A DNA stretch of 64,000 bases from a bacterium (GTDB taxonomy: Bacteria; Elusimicrobiota; Elusimicrobia; UBA1565; UBA9628), in assembly GCA_021799485.1 (NCBI GenBank), contig JAJZAK010000003.1, forward strand, positions 45,645 through 109,644. Reading direction: 5' to 3'. The translations under genes were made by a program, and so were the position numbers. Under the pieces are notes generated by a model. That model made no database searches and was not told where the DNA came from. It was given only the letters and a program-made list of their open reading frames with translations. Each line of letters starts with the position of its first letter. The stretch's first letter is position 1. Shown here piece by piece: positions 60,308 to 64,000 of this stretch.

Positions 60308-61525
60308 TTACCGCGCGGAGTCCATGCGGCCGGCGGCCTCTTCGATTTGCTGGGCGGTCAGATTTTGGAGATCCATCCCGGTGCCCGTCACGATGACGGC
60401 GCCGGCCGGAGAGCTGGCCAGCTTGGGAAGGACCGCGTCCACGAAACTCTTGACTTGATTGGCGACGATCGCGAAATTGACGCCGTTCGTCGCCACGCCC
60501 ACGACTCCGGCCAGGCGATGGTCGGGGTTGTCCAGATCCTCGACGCTCACGGGGGTCGGCCGGACGTTTCCAGAGTTGACGACGCCGATCACTTCGCCGC
60601 GGGAGTTGAAGAGGGGGCCGCCGGAGCTGCCGTGATCGCTCGCCGCGGAAACTTGAAGGACAATCGCCTCGACCCCCATGTTGTATTTGTTGAAGTTTTT
60701 CAAATACTTGATGGCGTTTTGCGGCGGCATGCTGTTGAGGGAAACCCAGCCGTTCCAGGCCTCGGGCTCCGGCCTCGGCTGCGAGGTCACGGTTCCCATC
60801 GTAAACGTGCCGGCGAGCATGCTCGGGGCGCCCAAGGCGAAGACCGTCTCCCCGATCTTGGTCTTGGTGGCGTCGCCGAGGGCGACTGTCGGGAATCGCA
60901 CGGATCGGCTGTCGACCGGGCGGCCGGTCTTGTCGACGACGACGGCCTTAAGAAGCGCCAAATCCAGGACACGGTTGGTGGCAATGGGGACCAAGGGGAT
61001 TTTTTGGCCGTTGATAAACTCGCCGATGAACTGGTGCGTGCGATCCAGCGGGTCTTTCGCGGCGGCGACGCCGACATCCCGCGCGACAACGTGGTAATTG
61101 GTCACGACAATGCCGTCTTGCCGGATGATAAAGCCGGAGCCGCCGGAAACGGGCTGCGCGGCGATCTTTGATTCCGGGGAGGCCCCCGGCTCGAAGCCGT
61201 CCAGAGAGGTCTGTCCCACGTCGACCGTGATAATCCGGACCACGGCGGGAGCGACCTTCTGATAAAGGTCCGCCCTGGCCCGATCGAAGCTTTGGAAGAC
61301 CGAGGCCCCGCTCTTCTGGGACTGGGGGGCGTTCGCGCCCCGCACTTTTTGTAGGAGAGAAGAGACGCTCTTGGGGTCAAGGCCCTGCAGGGGGCCGCCG
61401 TGCTGAGAGTCCCATGAGGAGTCGCCCAGGGCCATCGCGGGTTGTGAGGCCAGAGCCAAGGCGCATCCCAAGGCCGCCATGGCCGCCGTCAATCCTTTTG
61501 TCGAGCTTCCTTGCCGGGTCTTCAT
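60308..61525 (-). CDS. Secreted trypsin-like serine protease (HtrA-like, no PDZ)
   Basis: 405 residues with a signal peptide (AAMAALGCALALASQPAMA). Chymotrypsin-fold triad: His in VVTNYHVV, Asp in NRVLDLALLKAVV, Ser in HGSSGGPLFNSRGEVIGVVN. No PDZ domain follows, so it is shorter than DegP. Likely a periplasmic or extracellular quality-control protease. ATG 61525 has AAGGAG upstream. Confidence 0.9.
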   Translation of the reverse strand: MKTRQGSSTKGLTAAMAALGCALALASQPAMALGDSSWDSQHGGPLQGLDPKSVSSLLQKVRGANAPQSQKSGASVFQSFDRARADLYQKVAPAVVRIITVDVGQTSLDGFEPGASPESKIAAQPVSGGSGFIIRQDGIVVTNYHVVARDVGVAAAKDPLDRTHQFIGEFINGQKIPLVPIATNRVLDLALLKAVVVDKTGRPVDSRSVRFPTVALGDATKTKIGETVFALGAPSMLAGTFTMGTVTSQPRPEPEAWNGWVSLNSMPPQNAIKYLKNFNKYNMGVEAIVLQVSAASDHGSSGGPLFNSRGEVIGVVNSGNVRPTPVSVEDLDNPDHRLAGVVGVATNGVNFAIVANQVKSFVDAVLPKLASSPAGAVIVTGTGMDLQNLTAQQIEEAAGRMDSAR

Positions 61526-61580
61526 GTCGCTCTCCTTAAAAAAATGAAATTAACGAGCATCCTCTTTTTAAAGACACATA

Positions 61581-61610
61581 ACCATACCAGGCGATCTTCA
61601 TGAAAATCAA
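61581..61610 (-). promoter_or_regulatory. Probable promoter of the protease gene
   Basis: On the minus strand, TTGATT (61610-61605) and TATGGT (61586-61581) are spaced 18 bases apart. They lie about 56-85 bases upstream of ATG 61525, in an AT-rich gap between divergent genes, which is where a sigma-70 promoter would be expected. Confidence 0.45.
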
Positions 61611-61673
61611 GGGATCAACGGCCTAGATGGACGAGGGCCAAAGGTCCCGCCCGAATTTGATATCGTACGGGCC

Positions 61674-63107
61674 ATGAAAATCTTTCATCGACGGCGGCCA
61701 TGGCGGCGACAGAAGACGGCATTCCTGGGCGCGTTCGCTTTCGCCGCGGTGGCCTCCTTTGCCGTCGTGGCGGCTGCCCCAGTTTGGCCTCGTCGCGTGA
61801 TCATGGTATCGATCGACGGCTTGAAACCCGAGTATTACCTGAACGCCGACAAATACGGCCTCAAGATCCCCTTCATCCGCCGGGTGTTGCGGGAGGGCGC
61901 CTGGAGCCGCGGGATGCGGGGCGTTTTTCCGACGGTGACCTATCCCACCCATACATCGATGGTGACCGGCGTCAACCCCGGGGCGCACGGCATCGTGACG
62001 AACGCGGCGTGGGATCCGCTCGAGCGCAACATGGGCGGCTGGCGCTGGTATTCGCAGGATATCCGCAGGCCCGCTCTTTGGAAGCTCGCCGCCGAGAAAA
62101 AACTTAAAGTGGGCCTCGTCGCCTGGCCGGTGACGGTGGGCGCTCAAGCCGCGGAACGGATCCCGGAGATCTGGCGCGCGGGGACTCCGGACGACGTCAA
62201 GCTCATGCGGGCGCTCTCGACGCGCGGGCTTCTCGACAAGATCGCGGCGCGATTTCCGGATTTTTATCGGGGACTGACGCCGCCCACGAATCACAACGGC
62301 GCGCTGGGCGACGCGGCGGTCTATATGCTGGAGACGCTCAAGCCGCAGCTTCTTCTTCTTCATCTCGAGGACGTGGATCACGAAGAGCATGAGAAGGGCC
62401 CCTTCACGCCGCCCGTGTTCCGTTCGATCGAGGATGCGGATGCCCAGTTGGCGCGCTTGTACGACGCCTCTCGGAAAGCCGGGACGTGGGGAGAAACCGC
62501 CATGATCATCGTCTCGGACCACGGGTTCGCGCGGACCTCGTGGACGATCCATCCCGGAGTGCTATTGGCGAAAGCCGGGCTCGTCAGTTTCGAATCCGGC
62601 GATAAGTCCCGGGCCGGAATGATCACGGCGCTGCGAAACCGCGCTAAGATCAGCGATTGGAAGGCCATTATCCTGGCGGCCGGGGGGATGGGTTATATCT
62701 ATATTAAGGAAGGGACGGGCCGGGATATTGAAGCGAAGGTTTTATCGCTGTTGAGGCCCCTTGTGGGAGCGCCGAACAGCGGCATCAAGCGGATATACGG
62801 CGCCGAGGAAATCAAGGCTCTGGGCGGCGATCCGAAGGCATTTTTGGCGATCGAAGCCGCGCCGGGATACATGATCTCCGGCGGATACCGCGGGGATTAT
62901 CGAACTCCGGCGACCCTCAAGGGCATGCACGGCTATTCCCCCGATGATCCCCGGATGCTCGCTTCGTTTTTGGTTTACGGCCCGATGGTTCGCGGGGGCG
63001 AAATCAAAAAACCCCGCGTCATCGATCTTGCTCCGACGATCGCGAAGTGGCTCGGCCTGGATTTAAAGGGCGCCGAGGGTTCGCCGCTTCCCATCCTTCT
63101 TAAATAA
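61674..63107 (+). CDS. NPP-type phosphodiesterase / alkaline phosphatase superfamily
   Basis: 477 residues with a signal anchor (about residues 16-35). Metal and nucleophile residues of the nucleotide pyrophosphatase/phosphodiesterase class: IMVSIDGLKPEYY (Asp), nucleophile Thr in VFPTVTYPTHTSMVTG, HLEDVDHEEHEKG, IIVSDHGFAR, and a His in HGYSPDDPRMLASF. Hydrolyses phosphodiester bonds in the periplasm or outside; the substrate cannot be named. Its stop is two bases from the convergent DUF2203 stop. Confidence 0.9.
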   Translation: MKIFHRRRPWRRQKTAFLGAFAFAAVASFAVVAAAPVWPRRVIMVSIDGLKPEYYLNADKYGLKIPFIRRVLREGAWSRGMRGVFPTVTYPTHTSMVTGVNPGAHGIVTNAAWDPLERNMGGWRWYSQDIRRPALWKLAAEKKLKVGLVAWPVTVGAQAAERIPEIWRAGTPDDVKLMRALSTRGLLDKIAARFPDFYRGLTPPTNHNGALGDAAVYMLETLKPQLLLLHLEDVDHEEHEKGPFTPPVFRSIEDADAQLARLYDASRKAGTWGETAMIIVSDHGFARTSWTIHPGVLLAKAGLVSFESGDKSRAGMITALRNRAKISDWKAIILAAGGMGYIYIKEGTGRDIEAKVLSLLRPLVGAPNSGIKRIYGAEEIKALGGDPKAFLAIEAAPGYMISGGYRGDYRTPATLKGMHGYSPDDPRMLASFLVYGPMVRGGEIKKPRVIDLAPTIAKWLGLDLKGAEGSPLPILLK

Positions 63108-63108
63108 A

Positions 63109-63513
63109 TCAAGCCGTCGCCGAGGAGTCCTCGGCGAGGAGGGGTTTGCGGCCGGCGAAGCCGTCGTTGATGCCATGGTAATAGGCGATGCGCTTTTCTC
63201 CGGCTTTCCAGCAGAGGTAGATTTCTCGGCCGCCGATACGCGAGGGGAAATCAACCAAGGCCGGCTCAAGGCCCTTGGGGATGGCTCCCAAATCCACGAT
63301 TTTCCTGAGCCACTCATCCATTCCGGAGGCGAGGAACTGAAGCTGGGCCTTTTCCAGGGCGATCTCGGCGGGATGTTCTTCCGGCGCCGTTTCGAGCTCG
63401 AGGAGGATCCGAGACTTCTCCTTGATGCCCTCGAGGACCGGCAACACGTAGCCCAGGATGCGCTCGATCTCGGGGAGCAGGGCTTCGGCCTCGGTCCGGC
63501 TAAAATATCTCAA
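63109..63513 (-). CDS. DUF2203 family protein
   Basis: 134 residues from TTG 63513. Family look: YFSRTEAEALLPEIERILGY, helices, then GLEPALVDFPSRIGGREIYL and CWKAGEKRIAYYHG, with GFAGRKPLL. A conserved Cys and His suggest metal or substrate contact, but no function is established. Starts nine bases after sdhB, so it is probably co-transcribed with it. Confidence 0.85.
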   Translation of the reverse strand: MRYFSRTEAEALLPEIERILGYVLPVLEGIKEKSRILLELETAPEEHPAEIALEKAQLQFLASGMDEWLRKIVDLGAIPKGLEPALVDFPSRIGGREIYLCWKAGEKRIAYYHGINDGFAGRKPLLAEDSSATA

Positions 63514-63522
63514 CCGCGACCT

Positions 63523-64000
63523 TTAACCCGGGCCGACTTCGGTTTTTTCCGGCTCCTGAAGGAGGGAGGCGCGGAGATATTCCCAATTCAGCCGCGCGAT
63601 GTGGGAGACGCTGATTTTCTTCGGGCAAGCGGCTTCGCACTCGTATTCGTTCGAGCAGTTGCCGAAGCCCTCGATGTCCATGCGCTCGCTCATGGCGAGC
63701 GCCCGCCGCTCCCGCTCGGGAGCGCCCTGAGGAAGAAGCGCCAGCTGCGTCACCTTGGCGCCCGTGAAAAGCATGGCGGCCGCGTTGGGGCAGGCCGCGA
63801 CGCAGGCCCCGCAGCCGATGCAGGCGGCCGCGTCCATGGCTTTGGCCGCGCGTTCCTTGCCGACGAGAATCGTGTTCGCGTCCCTCGCGCTGCCGGTGTT
63901 GATCGAGACAAAGCCCCCGGCGGCGATGATCCGATCGAGCGAGGAGCGGTCCACCACGAGGTCCTTGACGACGGGGAAGGCCTTCGCGCGGAACGGCTCG
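63523..64000 (-). CDS. sdhB: Succinate dehydrogenase/fumarate reductase iron-sulfur subunit (partial)
   Basis: The 3' part, about 159 codons; the 5' part lies beyond the window. The frame stays open to the edge (EPFRAKAFPVVKDLVVDRSS upstream of the first internal start). Cys clusters CIGCGACVAACP and CSNEYECEAACP bind the 4Fe-4S and 3Fe-4S centres. The sequence around SQLALLPQGAPER-like block matches the SdhB class of Gram-positive/epsilon/Bacteroidetes-type enzymes. Carries electrons from SdhA to the quinone pool at the inner membrane. Confidence 0.95.
   Translation of the reverse strand, partial: EPFRAKAFPVVKDLVVDRSSLDRIIAAGGFVSINTGSARDANTILVGKERAAKAMDAAACIGCGACVAACPNAAAMLFTGAKVTQLALLPQGAPERERRALAMSERMDIEGFGNCSNEYECEAACPKKISVSHIARLNWEYLRASLLQEPEKTEVGPG

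Noticed and set aside
63118..63136. CGCCGAGG/CCTCGGCG hairpin after the NPP gene as a terminator
   Set aside because: It lies in the coding end of DUF2203 and no T-run follows on the plus strand, so a terminator is not supported.

Overview
This GC-rich window is chromosomal DNA from a diderm bacterium. It carries genes for TolC, beta-barrel-like outer-membrane proteins, MreBCD/PBP2/RodA and a lactate-free core metabolism. The exact phylum cannot be proven by eye. Gene order, zinc-type S14, zinc-type adenylate kinase, absence of L30, a PPi-type phosphofructokinase beside a LacD-type aldolase, and short CTGCCGGCAG-type palindromes inside genes suggest an uncultured lineage, perhaps Elusimicrobiota (inference).

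Layout. (1) 1-413: 3' end of a 23S rRNA gene and a 5S rRNA gene. (2) 455-30223, all on +: a barrel-like gene with no clean start, then rplJ-rplL-rpoB-rpoC-rpsL-rpsG-fusA-tuf and the S10/spc/alpha ribosomal clusters fused into one run (rpsJ to rplQ, with secY, adk, map, infA, rpmJ and rpoA). rplK, rplA, secE and nusG are not next to rplJ, and rpmD is absent between rpsE and rplO. (3) 30236-41217, +: rod-shape and cell-wall genes (mreB, mreC, mreD, PBP2, rodA), RNase E/G, an amidase, murI, a small unknown gene, a short rho and ridA. (4) 41225-43309, +: a GT-C-like membrane glycosyltransferase whose 3' end overlaps dapA. (5) 43242-56167, all on -: a tightly packed 12-gene run read dnaE, two single-domain response regulators, YjbH-like barrel protein, LacD-like aldolase, PPi-type PFK, HAMP protein, TolC, secreted patatin, TPR protein, dapF, dapA. 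(6) 56199-58971, +: an apparently leaderless NUDIX hydrolase, a cyclic-nucleotide-binding/ParA-like/patatin fusion, and tRNA-Pro(UGG). (7) 58972-59790: a decayed locus beside the tRNA with three palindromes, an XRE-regulator remnant and a frameshifted ORF6N-family remnant. (8) 59790-64000: a YdcZ-type transporter, a secreted HtrA-like protease, an NPP-type phosphodiesterase, a DUF2203 protein and the start-truncated sdhB.

Most neighbouring genes overlap by 1-14 bases (ATGA, GTGA, TAATG), so translational coupling is the rule and internal promoters are few. The most unusual items are the Rho without its N-terminal RNA-binding domain, the CNBD/degenerate-ParA/patatin fusion, the tuf gene with a codon style unlike its neighbours, the palindromic repeats extending protein ends, and the decayed locus beside tRNA-Pro.
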